A stretch of 64,000 nucleotides of DNA from Euclidia mi (GCA_944739405.2 OX123196.2:69339688-69403687); one strand, 5' to 3'; shown: positions 44,373 to 56,640, counted from the first letter of the stretch. Program-made: numbers and translations. Notes: generated from the sequence alone by a model not told the origin.

Positions 44373-47318
44373 ACTAGACATCGCTGTACAGAGTATTATC
44401 CGTCTATTAAGGTTACGAGCAATTTTTATTTAGACTGAAGTGAACCTCACAGTGATATTTTAATTATCGGATCTATGTACGTTCGAACTATACACTAACC
44501 CGACTTATCCCTTGAATATAAGAATAAAAGAAGGTTATAGAGCGTATACTACAAGAAGTTCAAAAATTGTACAGCGGAAAGTCCCAAAATGCCCAGTAAC
44601 CACCACACACACCCTGGCCCTGAACAATCGCTCCAGCACCAACGTCTCCCTAATAAACCTCAGGCCAATGTTATCTTGGGTGTGCTCATACACCCGCCGA
44701 CGCTAGTTATTTCGCTCTCATAAGTTTCATCAAAGTGATCGCGCTAGTTACCATTCCCGCCAGACTCAAACAGATCACGTGAAAGAAGTTTATCCAAACT
44801 GTTCGCGATATACAGGGTGTTGATTTGCATTTGCACAATATTATAAGGGGTTAATATACTACTATAACTGACTACAAATACATGAAAAATAAGTCACTAA
44901 AAGTTAAAAAAAACGACATCATGCACTTTGAAAATTAACTCGGAGTATTGACCGCCACCGCCGCTCAGCTGATCGCCATTGCAGGTGCCTAACACACACA
45001 AGTAAACGTACCTACAGTGACTGCGCGCCACAGTCTTATTTGTCACAATTTAACGTTTATTCTGATTTACTATTTAAGTAACATTTAATGAAAATAGGTT
45101 TTTATATCATCGCACACTGTTAGAAATAATTTTAAGTGAATAAGTATACTGTCTATATTGTATAACTAAATATTTTGCAAATGCAGATCAACACATTGTA
45201 TGTATTAGTAACGAACTAAATTTGATATAAAATACATTAAACAGATAGGTGAAGATTCTCTTCTACGGATCTCTTTCTAAATCGCTTTCTGAACCTGCCG
45301 CATGGGCATTTAATTTTCAGCAGTTAATTAAAATTTATTAAAATCGCAAAACAGATTTTCTATTCCAGTAACTCGTCTAAACACAGCACAGCTTTCTCCC
45401 ACTATCTACCCGATACATTTGTCCTCGATCGTTTCTCCACTTATTTACTCTTCACAACCTCTGTACAGGGTGTAAATATTTTTATTGTTTTTTCATCGCA
45501 GCTATAAAAACCGGGATTTCTAGGCTCGTACGTTTTGTGGTCGGGTGAAACCGTTTAGGAAAATGATTTAAACAATTTATTTCCATTCTCAAAACACAAT
45601 TCAATGGAAAAGGGTTTGGGAATTATTCGTGGCTTTTGTAACAATGATTCCCTTTTTGTAAGGTTCCATCGCATTGAGGTAAATTAAATTCAAGAGTAAA
45701 CTCAAAAAAAATGGTTGGAATTAATGCATAATTATTCAATGAAGAATAAGATAATCATACTAGATTTATTATTATATTAGATAATTATTCTCTCACTTCA
45801 TAATTAATTAATCATGTCATTATTGTGTCACTGCAAAGGGTTTTGAGCACTCAGGTTTTCAAATCTTTTTGCTTTACGATATTCAGAATCTAGAAAAAAT
45901 TACCTAGCCGAATTCGATTTAGTACTTAATTCTCCTTGTTCTTTGATTTCCTGAATTCTAGTAAGAGGGAACAACTTTGGGTTAGAAGGATATCTCATTT
46001 GTACGTTACGTTGGTTATAATTATTAACCAGCCCTCAATGAAATGCTAAGGACTTCTCAGAACTGGCTTGGCGTACATTTTTCAAAATAATATACCAGTC
46101 TAGACTAAACTCGAGAACATTTCGTCCACTTTCCACAGTTGAAAAGCATGAACTTTTGCTCAATCAGTCTTTTATTTCACCAAGAAAATAGTTAAAAGCT
46201 TCGACTACCGCAGCACGTCATTCATTCGCCGTATTACAAGGACATAGTCCATTCTAGTATTTGATATCGTCCCTCGTTGGTCGTTGGTAGCAATTTTTCA
46301 ATTAACTATTCACATTGTTCCAAATAAGACAAACTTGTCAGAACTATTAAATTATAGAGCATTAACTTTCTTTAAACAAGTGTTACTACTGACTCGCACA
46401 TCTTTATTGTACTAGAACCACAAGATAAAACTGCACAATTGTCGCCAATGCTGCATATTTTCTTCTTTCTAAGCACGTTGCTGCATTTAATCTTTATTCA
46501 AAAGATATTCAGTGACTACCAAGGTCTCTAAGGTACAGGCTACTAATTATGCATGAAGTCTTTGGTTAAATTTTCGGGATTACTAATGTAACATGGTGAA
46601 AATATCGGACTGATACTGTGCCAAAAGGCTTAACCTAACTTTAATCTAACCTAAATTACGCGGATATTTTGTAATATTGCTATAGTGGTTAATATAGTGG
46701 CTTCGATTAGAACCACGCAAGAAGTAAAACGGTTCTTACATTTTAGTATACTGGTGACTGTGATTTGATATTATATTATTCAAAGAGCAATGCCGGTGCA
46801 ATGAACCTGCTCAGCCAAAACGAATAAATTCGAATGCGAACAAACTCCAACTCGAACCAGGCCTGATGATGTCATACGATAAATGACAAAAATGGACGAT
46901 TGAAACTCCCAAATCACGACATTACAAGTTTCGCCCGTGATTACCATAATAATTACATACAAGTTGGCAACATGAACCGTCGTACTCCAGTCACCTAGAT
47001 TGGCAGGAATACTTCTCCTCATTCCTCCTCAGTAAAATTGTGTGAATTTAGCTATGTATTTATAGGCACTTTTTGCCTACACACAAGATAAAATAATCAA
47101 CCAAAATCAATCACCATACTCGACCACAGAATACACAAACAAATATATTCAGTTGACGAACTCGGCTAAGCCTAATTCAAACACAGGGCTCATCCGGTGA
47201 CCTGTGATCCTTCTATTGAACAAACTGTACACACAACACATCATTGTATGAAACTAACACCCGTATTCAAAAACATAAAGGAAAAAATATTTGTATTGAG
47301 TTTTAGAATATTCAATGC
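44373..47318. other. long unassigned AT-rich stretch
   Basis: I looked for RT, transposase and SINE motifs on both strands and found none. Small frames such as 46780-47022 (minus) show nothing recognisable. Confidence 0.35.
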
Positions 47319-47322
47319 GATT

Positions 47323-47415
47323 GGTTCGGCGTTACACCGAAACCGAAGGTAGGTTCTAGGCGATTTGGAAAAAATGGACTAGAACCTACCTTCGGTTTCG
47401 GTGTAACGCCGAACC
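47323..47415. mobile_element. perfect hairpin, 37-bp arms
   Basis: Arms 47323-47359 and 47379-47415 are exact complements around a 19-base loop. A diverged half-copy lies at 56823-56865, so this is a family member (miniature inverted-repeat element), not chance. Confidence 0.8.
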
Positions 47416-47752
47416 ATTTTTTTTTATCCATACGAGTCGGATTCATTTACGTTTTTATACGTTATATCGCTATACCTAGGCAGTTATAGCACCTAGCTAT
47501 ACTCCTAATATATACACATAACCGTCACATGGTTATTTCCGCCCGCATCAGTAGGTAAACTTTTATGTAGCTACCTACTTATTAAATGATTAATTCTGGA
47601 ACTATCATAGTTGTCTTGTAAATCTCATATTTCGAGCAACTTTTAATTCCTCAGCTCTAAAGTGTTGCCTACTTAGCCTACTTAGGTAAAATAATAGGTA
47701 CATTAGATATTCTTATTTTGTTTCGTTCTCATTAGCTTATACTTACGTAAGC
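47416..47752. other. unassigned stretch upstream of the BEL gag
   Basis: If the BEL element has a 5' LTR or leader it should lie here, but with no second LTR for comparison it cannot be delimited. Confidence 0.3.
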
Positions 47753-47905
47753 ATGTCACAACAAAAGAAGTCACGCGTGTCGGAAGACAAAGAGATGACA
47801 ATCTTAGAAGCAAAACGCAATATTTTATTTGAGCGCATTCAAAACATCTATGAATGCTCAAAAACCGCATCTATGTCTGACAGTAATAGCGAAGCATTTC
47901 TCAGT
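47753..47905 (+). pseudogene. BEL/Pao gag, N-terminal piece
   Basis: An ATG at 47753 opens about 51 codons with a basic start ('MSQQKKSRVSEDKE') and a helical, charged stretch, then is broken by a LINE. The downstream gag part begins at about 50966. It is assigned to the BEL element by position and by the fit of what follows, since this segment alone has no diagnostic motif. The apparent 123-codon frame to 48124 runs on into LINE endonuclease sequence. Confidence 0.6.
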
Positions 47906-50900
47906 TATTGTATGACAGTAGATATAATCGATCGCGATTATTCTCGCACGGCTCAAAATCAAGGTGGTGGAGTTTTAATAGCGGTTAAACCTGAACTCAC
48001 TGCCGTTGAGAGGCAGGATTGGCGCAGCTCTGCAGAGGACTTATGGCTAACACTTCTCTTGAAGCGATCTAAACCACAGGTAACCTATAAGATACATATT
48101 TGCGCTCTTTATCTTTGTAGGTAAAGAAAATGTAGGTTATTCTTACAATACACAGTTGCGTAATTTTACACTTAAACTTAATGATATAATCGTAAAACAT
48201 CCTTTAGATAGATTTCTTTTACTCGGAGATTTTAATTTTGGAACCGACGTAGACTGGTACAGTGGTAGCAATACCGAATTATTGCCAATAAATATCAATC
48301 AACCATTAAATGAATTTTTTGACACTATTCAAACCTGTAACTTAACACAATACAATGGGGAACGTAATATTAATGGTAGATTACTGGATTTGGTGTTTAG
48401 TAATGACTCGGTGATTGTGTCCGAATGCGATAATCCGTTAGCGCTACCTGTAGACGTGCATCATAAATCATTGAGTATTGAGTGTAGTTTCGTACAAATT
48501 CACACATTGTCATACAATTTAACAAAAAAGTTTATTTTTGCACAAGGTGACTATGAGGCTATCAGAGCCGAACTTGACCAGGTTAACTGGGTGGATTTCT
48601 TGGTCACCTGTACATTGGACGATGCTGTTACAAAGTTTTATAATAAATTATACGAACTTAGAGATAAGTATGTACCGTTAAAATCCGTAAAACAGTCTTC
48701 GCATCCACCATGGTACAGCCGCGCACTGATAAATATGCTCAAAGAAAAATATAGGTATCATCGTAAATATAAAATATATAAAAATATTTCTGATTATAAT
48801 ACGTTCTCCCTCCTACGCAGCCGATCCATTACTTTGGAAAAATCTTGTTTTAAAGGTTATTTGGATAAAATTGAATCGTCTATAACAAAAAACCCTAAAT
48901 CATTTTGGTCATATATGAAAAGCAAAAAAAAACACTGGCGCTTTCCCTAATGTTATGCAATTCCGTGATAAGATTGCAAGTACAGGTGAGGATATCAGCA
49001 ACTTGTTCGCTACTTACTTTAGCACGACTTTTCAGGAACCAGACCATGCACCGTCTGACCCCTCTGTAACTAGAGGCTCATTCAGCTGTAACGCAACTTC
49101 CATAAGCTCCATTCACGTAAGTCATTCTCAAGTACTGCATTTACTTAATACTCTGGATCTTGCGAAGTCTGGTGGTCCTGACCATATACCACCTTTATTT
49201 ATTGTTAAATGTGCCGAAAGTATTGTGTCACCGGTATGCATGCTTTTCTCTAGATCTTTATCAGAAGGCACAGTTCCTAAAATCTGGAAATCTGCGTACG
49301 TAACTCCAGTATTTAAAAAAGGAGACAAATCGAACGTTGAAAATTATAGACCCATATCCAAGATATGTCTATTTTCAAAAGTTCTTGAACGAATAGTGTA
49401 CTCCGATGTTTATGACGCTATTAAGTGCAATTTAGGTAGCGAACAACACGGTTTTCTTAAGAAACGATCCACTACATCCAATCTTATACTATCACATGAG
49501 TTTATATCGCAAGGAATGGAAAATCGTGCTCAAGTTGACGTAATATATACGGACTATAAAAATGTTTTGACCGCATCGACCACCGTGTACTATTGCATAA
49601 ATTACTTGAAGCCGGAATACATGGCGATTTGTACAGATGGTTCTGCTCTTATATAGACAATAGGACACAAGCAGTGGTACTTCAGGGTTACGCCTCTGGA
49701 TGGACTTCTGTTCCCTCAGGAGTCCCCCAAGGCTCAATTTTGGGGCCTCTTTTGTTTATTTTATTTATTTCTGACATCACTAGTTGCTTTGAACACTCTT
49801 ATATCTTATTATACGCCGACGACATGAAGATACATAAAGTGGTAAAAAGTTTATCGGACACTCATAAGCTACAGGAAGATTTAAATAGGTTTCAGGAATA
49901 TTGCATCCTTAATAAACTGCAACTTAATGTCTCTAAGTGCCACCATATTTCTTTTACACGTCTGAAAACATTTATTGGAACAGGATATACGCTTAACAAT
50001 CAGATAATAACTAAAGTTGACAGTATTAGAGACCTCGGTGTTATAATGGATAGCAAGTTGTTATTTGACAAGCATATTGAAAATATCGTGAACAAGGCAT
50101 TTAAGGCCCTAGGATTCATAATGAGAGCATCTGCTTCTTTTAGATCTCTTAAAACTATAAAAATATTATACTGCTCATTTGTGCGCAGTCATTTAGATTA
50201 TGCATCACCGGTCTGGAACCCTCAATATGAGATTTATAAGTCCCGTATCGAGGGTGTTCAGAAAAAATTCATGCGGTACTTAGATTTTAAGGCACAGCAA
50301 TACTCTAGTGACTATATTCATCGATGCAAGAGGTACCATTTTCTACCTTTAGATTGTAGGCGTAACATAAGCGACATATGTTACTTAATAAATATCGCGA
50401 ATGGCTCAATAGATTGTCCCGAACTAGTAGCAAACATAGGATTACGCACAAATCAAATTGGTTTCAGGCGACGACCTATTCTAAGTGTACCCTTTGCACA
50501 CACGAACTATAGGCGTAATGCCTTCTTCTACCGGGTGTCAAAAACATTTTGTCAATTGCCTAGTGATCAGGACTTTGATCTGTTTTGCACCAGTGCAAAA
50601 ACAGTAGGTAGGCTCTTGGCCAAGCCATTCTTTGAAAGTGAGTAGCAGTCAACTCAAATTGTAGCAAAACTGTTATTTTTTTTTTGTTTATTTTTGTGTC
50701 CTAGGTATGTTTTCTTATTGTAGCAATTTGTTTTTTTTTGTTAAAAAAAAAAAAAACTTTTTTTTCTTCTTTTTATTCTCAATTGTGCTATTTCTTTATA
50801 TTTTGTGTATTATTTTGGTGTAGGATTTATTCTTGTATCTTGTTTAACAAATCTGTGGAAGCTTGTCATTAGCAATGTGTGTATACATTGAATGTGTAAA

Positions 50901-50965
50901 TACTATTGTAAATATTAGTCTGTAAGCTTTCTTAATATAAAATAAATAAATAAAATAAATAAATA
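47906..50965 (+). mobile_element. Jockey/CR1-group LINE inserted in BEL gag
   Basis: A 5'-truncated non-LTR element with AP-endonuclease and RT, ending in an (AAAT)n tail at about 50940-50965. Its 5' junction is near 47905. Flanks share only a weak 'agt(t)att', so the target duplication is uncertain. A polyA/T-rich 3' UTR from 50646 contains long T and A runs. Confidence 0.85.
47950..50645 (+). pseudogene. LINE endonuclease-reverse transcriptase with three frameshifts
   Basis: Four segments read in order. About 47950-48115: endonuclease 'GGGVLIAVKPEL' and 'EDLWLTLLL'. 48120-48950: 'FLLLGDFNF', 'LLDLVFSND' and 'VDVHHKSL', the end of the nuclease and a linker. Then 48933-49563, with 'SGGPDHIPPLFI', 'VTPVFKKGDKSNVENYRPIS' and 'QHGFLKKRSTTSN'. 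Last 49566-50645, with motif A 'FDRIDHRVL', motif B 'GVPQGSILGPLLF', catalytic 'YADDMKIH' (about 49814) and 'LDYASPVWNPQYE'. The second shift falls in an A9 run (48925-48935) and the third in a T run (about 49565), so assembly or sequencing error is possible. The encoded enzyme copies LINE RNA at nicked DNA. This copy also lacks the start of the nuclease. The group call (Jockey/CR1) is by general resemblance. Confidence 0.85.
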
Positions 50966-51511
50966 GTATTCGAACAGATTTTCATAAGTTGTTAGACGAT
51001 TATAACGCAAGATTACTTTCTATCAATCCTGATGAAAAACCGAACTATCAGGCGTATACCTCATTCGAAGATCTTTATTGTATTATTAAGCGTATACAAT
51101 CGCAATTGGAGGGTAAATGTTCAGCAGAGCCCGTTGCCCGCAAACCGAGATTACCGCCAATCGAGATTATGTCGTTTGACGGAGATATACGAAATTGGCC
51201 GTTATTCTATGCGAGTTTTAAGTCTACAGTGCACGATAATGGTTCTCTGACAGATGCTGACAGGTTGTACTATTTAATAGGTAAACTGTCACCGAAGGCC
51301 CAGTCCGTATTTGCAGGTGTCACACCCAGTGCTGAGAACTATCAGGTCATATTTCAGTCACTACTTGATAGATATCAGGACACGCGCGTCCTAGCGGCTA
51401 CTTACTTTGACCAAGCTTTAAATCTCAAACTGTCCGGCAACGCGTCTGTCGCGAATTTCCAGCTGTTTATTGATAACTTCGTAACCGCGGTTAATTCTCT
51501 TAGGAACTTAA
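50966..51511 (+). pseudogene. BEL/Pao gag, central piece
   Basis: Reading from before the first ATG (50989), the frame holds 'LPPIEIMSFDGDIRNWPLFY', the signature of the BEL/Pao gag domain (DUF1759-type), followed by 'LTDADRLYYLIGKLSPKAQ' and 'VIFQSLLDRYQDTR'. Gag packages element RNA in virus-like particles. The piece is cut at TTAA (51508-51511) by YqaJ element copy C; the apparent continuation to 51609 is copy C sequence. The frame resumes in register after the right TTAA at 55365. Confidence 0.9.
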
Positions 51512-54500
51512 GGCGCTGTTATACCTCAGAAGCCGTGAAACACCTAATTTTTCGTCGCGCATCTAGCCATAACGGTACATATTACAAACTAGCAAAAATT
51601 AGAGCTTAAAGTCAAAAGTCTGAACAAAAGACTTTTGAAAGAATTTTTCATGTACGTAAAATAGAATCACGGTAAAAAAATCACAAAATCGAGGCAGAAA
51701 ATAATCTTTCGTCTCACTGTTTGCAATATTTTGATCGTAAGCTGTCATATTTTTTTTGATAATATTGTAGGAAATCTAATGAACTAAAGAATTACCCTAT
51801 TTATTTTCATATTATACGTGTATATTTTGTAAAATTACATAAAATCTGCCAAACGTCTATGATTTTGACGCTCGGTAGATCCCATCAATATCAAACGCTA
51901 CAGCAATTTAAACCTTATTAGCATAAGCGGTGTACTGAGTGTCAGTTGCTAGTTTACGCCCCGCCCAGACCTCATCATTCGGCTATGAGCCCTGTGAGAG
52001 ATAGGTCATGTCGCTTGCGTCTCCGCTGCACGAAATTTTACGTAAACCTGTTTGTTATTATAATACGACGATTTGAGTTCGTAATTTCATGTTTTATGTT
52101 ATAGACTGAATACTTTGAATCAAATAGGCTTTTCATGTAACTATGGGCACATATAATTAGGACCTAAGTTTATACTCTTGTTGCGTTTAATGTGTTATTG
52201 TTTCTGTGCTTATAAATTTATATAATTAGAAGAATAAAATATGGACAATTAGAGAAATGAAGTTCTACGAAGGATTTGTACAAGAAAGCGTCGTAATAAA
52301 ATAGAAATTCATCCATGGCCAAGTGATTATGAAATATGTAACATTTTTACACAAATTATTTTCATAAGAGTCTTTTATGACTAACTAGGTACTTATATAT
52401 TATCGATTATGCATAATATAATTATATAAATTATTCTCACAATACATAGCTGCCACAGTTTTAAATTTTTGAAAGAGTAATAACATAAAATCGAATCATT
52501 TTATGTACCTATATTTCAAATTCATTAGCTTGACAGAGCGCCTGGAGCGCTAAGATGCTGCCACGGCGAACAATAATGATGACAGCGCTAATATGGCGCT
52601 CCGCAATCCGCATACAAGCGGTAACGAATGTTGTATTATTGTGTTTTGAACATAAACCTTTTTAAGTACATCGGGTAAAACTTTGATTATCCATAAACTA
52701 TTAGGTATGTCTCAGTACATCTAATATCTTTTTAATTTCTAAAATCAATAATTTATAAGTAAGAAGGTGACTTCTCTGTTTGCTATAACACAAGATATAG
52801 TATTTTTTAATAATAAAGTACGTAACTAATTATCATTATTGTAATTACAGTGAAGTTAAAGATAACAGTTCTGCAACGTCTTACACACATTTGACTTCAG
52901 TCATTCCAAACACGATCTGTTCAAGAGCTAGCCAAGAAATGCCAAACAATTTTTTTAACAAATTTCACTCAAATTCCGTAGTGATAAGCAAAAATTACAA
53001 GAGGGATAGCAGTGGCTGGTTCAAATTGCGTAAGAATATGTTGACAGATTGAAATTTTTATATAGTGGTAAAAAGAAGAGATAATAGCAGTAAAGCCAAC
53101 TTAGTAAAAATATTTTGTACAAATAAAATATTTGCAATGTAAAATCAGTTGCGCATGGAATCTAAAATGAACAACTGGCTTTGCAACAACTGGCGAAGCA
53201 AGAAAATGTAACAATCGAGCCTTGTGGATTATTCGATTATTGGTGCCACGCCAGATGGATTAATAGGTCCAAAGACGATTGTGGAAATTTAATGTTCTAA
53301 AGTTGCCTATAAGAACGGCCTGGAGAATAGTATAAGAGCAAATAAAATACAAATATGGAAACATGATAAAAAAGTGAACTGACTAGTCTAAACAAATATT
53401 GTAATTGCTATTACCAAATTCAGGGGCAACGTCACGTTACACGCAACAAAAGTGTTTATTTTCTGTGTGGAGTGGCGAAAGTATACCACTAAAAATAGAA
53501 ATTATAGAAAGAGATGATATTTTCTGGGAGAAGCTTGTGGCGTTTTATATGAATTGGCAGTTGCCTGAAATTGTTGATTCTCGTCAAGCTCAAGGGATGG
53601 CATTGCGAGATCACGGAGAGGAAAATGTTTCATCAGTGCTTGAAATTTCTACAATACCAAGCCGTAAAAGGAAAGTAAATGAAACTGTGCCTTGTGAACA
53701 ACAGCAAATAATAAGTCTTATCACCTCACACACTGCCTTTAACATTCGATGAGAATAAAGAAAACCTGCCGGGTTGTAGCAGACAGCTAACTTTTGATGA
53801 GCTGTAAACTCTGTATTTCGTTAATAAATTATAAATGAATATAAATAAATATCTTTTAATATTTATTTTCTTTGAAACAACACATATTTGAAGCGAAAGA
53901 AATTTTTTATATTTTTCCATACAAACATGTATGACGAGAGCTAACGAAAAAGCAGTAACTCAAATTCTAATTCTATAATTTTCTAAGTGACATAGCATAT
54001 ATTTTTGATGTTTCATCTATTTTGAAAAATAATAATGGGTTGGGTTTCGAAACGAGTCGCCTGAATTTGAGGGTATTGGTAGTGTAGGGGGCTTAAGGTA
54101 GTTCGTTTTAATCCCCTAAAAGTAATTTTGGCTGCCGGAGTTGCGTCTAAATATTTTTAAACAATTTCCAAAATTTCATAAATACTTCGGCAATTATGCA
54201 AAACGGAACATAGTTTTTATACTTTAGTACAGTTTTACAAATGTAATTTTTAGGTTTTAGGTGAAAAACGTGAAACGAAACGCAAAACTGCCATCTTGGA
54301 ATGATCTTATTGACAGCTAATGTCAAATTTGTGCGTCATTGCTTTCGAGTGCCTTGGGTTAGGTGCGACTGTAATAAGTAAATAAATAGGTTATGTTAGG
54401 TTCTCTTTTGACCCTTAGTCCGAAAATAGGAGCCCTTCGCAGGGCTCCGACAACCTTAGTTTATTAAACTAGTGTGATGAATGTGGAAGTTGGCAGTGCC

Positions 54501-55364
54501 ATACACACCGATGTTTGGAGATTTTTTTTTTCAGAGGAAACCAGGTATTTCCGGCAAGTGAAAATGGTGAGGGGGGTTTCAAGACCTCCCCTGCTCCCTC
54601 TCCAATCACTCACAACCCCTAAAAACGGCGACGTATTTCGAAACCTTTGCCAAAATAATTATACCTATAATAACAATAAACATCCATAAATAAATAAAAG
54701 AAATCAACTTTTACTAAACTTCAATTATCTCGTAACTCGCTTTAGTTGAGATACGGGTTTTGCGCTTAGTAGAGCAGTATTTTGTTTTTTAGGGTACCGT
54801 AGCCAAACATTGTAAAAACGGAACCCTTATAGATTCGCAATGTCTGTCTGTCTGTCCGCCCGTATGTCACAGCCAATTTATTGCAAAACAGATTTGAAAA
54901 CTGGCAGGAATGGAATTAGATGTAGGTATTCTATGAACTGCTTCACTATTTTTATACAAAAACAAAACAAACATAATAATGGCCTCTCCATACATGGAAC
55001 TGACTTAATTATTTTTATCATCTTACGGCACGTAGGTATTTACCTACTTTCGTCAACATTTAATACCTATAACGTCTAATGTAAACCAGTTTCGCTCATG
55101 GCTGCACTGAGAACAAAAATTGCGCTATGCCTATATATACAAACAGATTGATGTATGTAATATAAATTTTAATATCAGTATCTCAATTCAATATGCTAAA
55201 ACGTTTTGCTTGCGATTTTGAAATATTGGAATACGGATGTCGCCAGAATACGGCCGCACGCGACGAGAATGAAGGGGGGCGCCCCGCAGTAGACGGAGCT
55301 AAGCTCCCTTCACCTCCCCTGCTTCACCCCCTCATTTACCAAAACAGTCGCTTAGCACAGCGCC
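51512..55364 (+). mobile_element. TTAA-type YqaJ element, copy C (complete)
   Basis: 3853 bp bounded by TTAA at 51508-51511 and 55365-55368, with termini GGCGCTGTT and CACAGCGCC. It interrupts BEL gag, and the gag frame on the two sides is in register if one TTAA is counted once, which fixes both ends to the base. Subterminal or internal GAGCGCC / GGCGCTC sites occur at 52536-52542 and 52595-52601, with ACAGCGC at 52582-52588. A decayed YqaJ-type nuclease lies at 52851-53807. The right half (53808-55364) is non-coding apart from a repeat-derived 79-codon frame. Confidence 0.9.
52851..53807 (+). pseudogene. YqaJ / lambda-exonuclease-type nuclease relic (copy C)
   Basis: Block starts after 'ttgtaattacag', a plausible splice acceptor. 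The first part is open to 'GWFKLRKNMLT' (about 53050), the N-terminal YqaJ motif W..LR...LTAS, then a TGA. Next, 'VVKRRDNSSKANLVK', then 'GATPDGLIGP' with Asp at 53254, 'TIVEI' with Glu at 53284 and TAA at 53290 in place of Lys. Asp to Glu is exactly 10 residues, as in lambda exonuclease (D119, E129, K131 in the literature). The rest reads 'YKNGLENSIRANKIQIWKHD', then, after a break, 'YQIQGQRHVT' and the tail 'FYMNWQLPEIVDSRQAQGM'. The longest piece is 53405-53752. Several stops and frameshifts make it inactive. The alternative of a general PD-(D/E)XK nuclease outside YqaJ is less likely given the QxQ and LPEIVD motifs. Confidence 0.8.
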
Positions 55365-56640
55365 TTAAAATTAGAAGATCTTTCCGACTTTATGTTGCTT
55401 CAACTCGCTTTAAAAAAGTTTGACACTGATACAATTCGCGCATTCGAGATGACGGAACGCAATAATAAAATACCTACACTAGATAGTTTTATTTCGTTCA
55501 TAAAAGATCAGTGTCGAATATTTCATAATACGCAGTCTGGTTCACCTGGCCCGTCTAACACTAACAACAACAAACAAAGGTTGAATAAATCGCGAAATAG
55601 TAATAATAACTCGGTCCCTAATCCACAATCTTACGTAACATGTTCGGAATCTAATAGTAATAATTCACAGAAGTGTCTGTACAGTAATATAGTGCACGAC
55701 CACTTATACAAGTGTCCCGCCTTCGATAATTTGCATGCAACCGCTCGTTTTAAATGCGTAAAAGATAACAAAGCTTGCATTAATTGCTTAAGCATAAAAC
55801 ATAAAACGAGTAATTGTTCCAGTAGAACGAGATGTCGCTCATGTAATCAAAGACATCATACACTGTTATATTTCGATAAAGATAACCCGTTGTCAAGCCA
55901 AGCCGCTAACCTTGACACACTTGCGCCGCAGGTGCAGACCACGGTAGCTGCGCCTTCCGCGTCTGAGGGCGAAGTATCGTTGTGTATGACATCCATTGCG
56001 CGGGCGACGCGCACGCGAGGACGGCACTCGCGCATCTATAATGATCCGCGCAGGGCCAAAACGCAGTGTACGGCGTCTAAGACGGTACTGTTAGCGACAG
56101 CGCAAGTTATCGTATATGATGTTAATGGGTCGCCGCAGATGGTACGTTGTCTGCTAGATAGCGCATCTCAGACCAATCTAATAACATCGGAATACTTCAA
56201 ACGCCTCGGATTATGGAATAACTTTAAAAATACTAACTCAACCGTCAAAGGGATAGGCGGATCAGAAAAGCATTGCAGGGGTTCCGTAGATATTAAAATA
56301 CATTCGCGTTTTGATAGGAATATTAATTTTAACATTTCTTCGCTTATCGTGGAGCGTATCACGGACGCATTGCCAAACGCTAATGTAGACGTAGCATCAC
56401 TCACTCATCTCGAGTCATTGCCGCTAGCCGACGCGGAGTTTGCGAATCCGGCAGGCATTGATCTTTTGATCGGAGCTTCAATATTTCCGCACTTGCTACT
56501 AACTAACATAGTACGTAGTGAGCGATATGATTTACCGCCCGCTATTGAGACGGTATTTGGGTATGTGATTATGGGTACCGTACCTACGTTACATACTGCT
56601 CATTGTATTACGTCTTGTTGTTGTTCTGCTCTTCAAGAGA
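55365..56640 (+). pseudogene. BEL/Pao gag C-terminus, zinc knuckles and protease
   Basis: The frame is open from the TTAA through an ATG at 55392 to a stop at 56681. It contains the end of gag ('LALKKFDTDTIRAFEM'), a low-complexity Asn/Ser linker, CCHC-like zinc-binding clusters around 'CINCLSIKHKTSNC' and 'CRSCNQRHHTLL', and an aspartic protease of the retropepsin type with 'VRCLLDSASQTNLIT' (D-S instead of the common D-T/S-G) and 'GIDLLIGASIFPHLL'. The order gag, knuckle, protease is that of BEL/Pao polyproteins. Similarity ends near 56640, before any reverse transcriptase, where a microsatellite begins. The 3' LTR, RT and integrase are missing. Confidence 0.85.
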
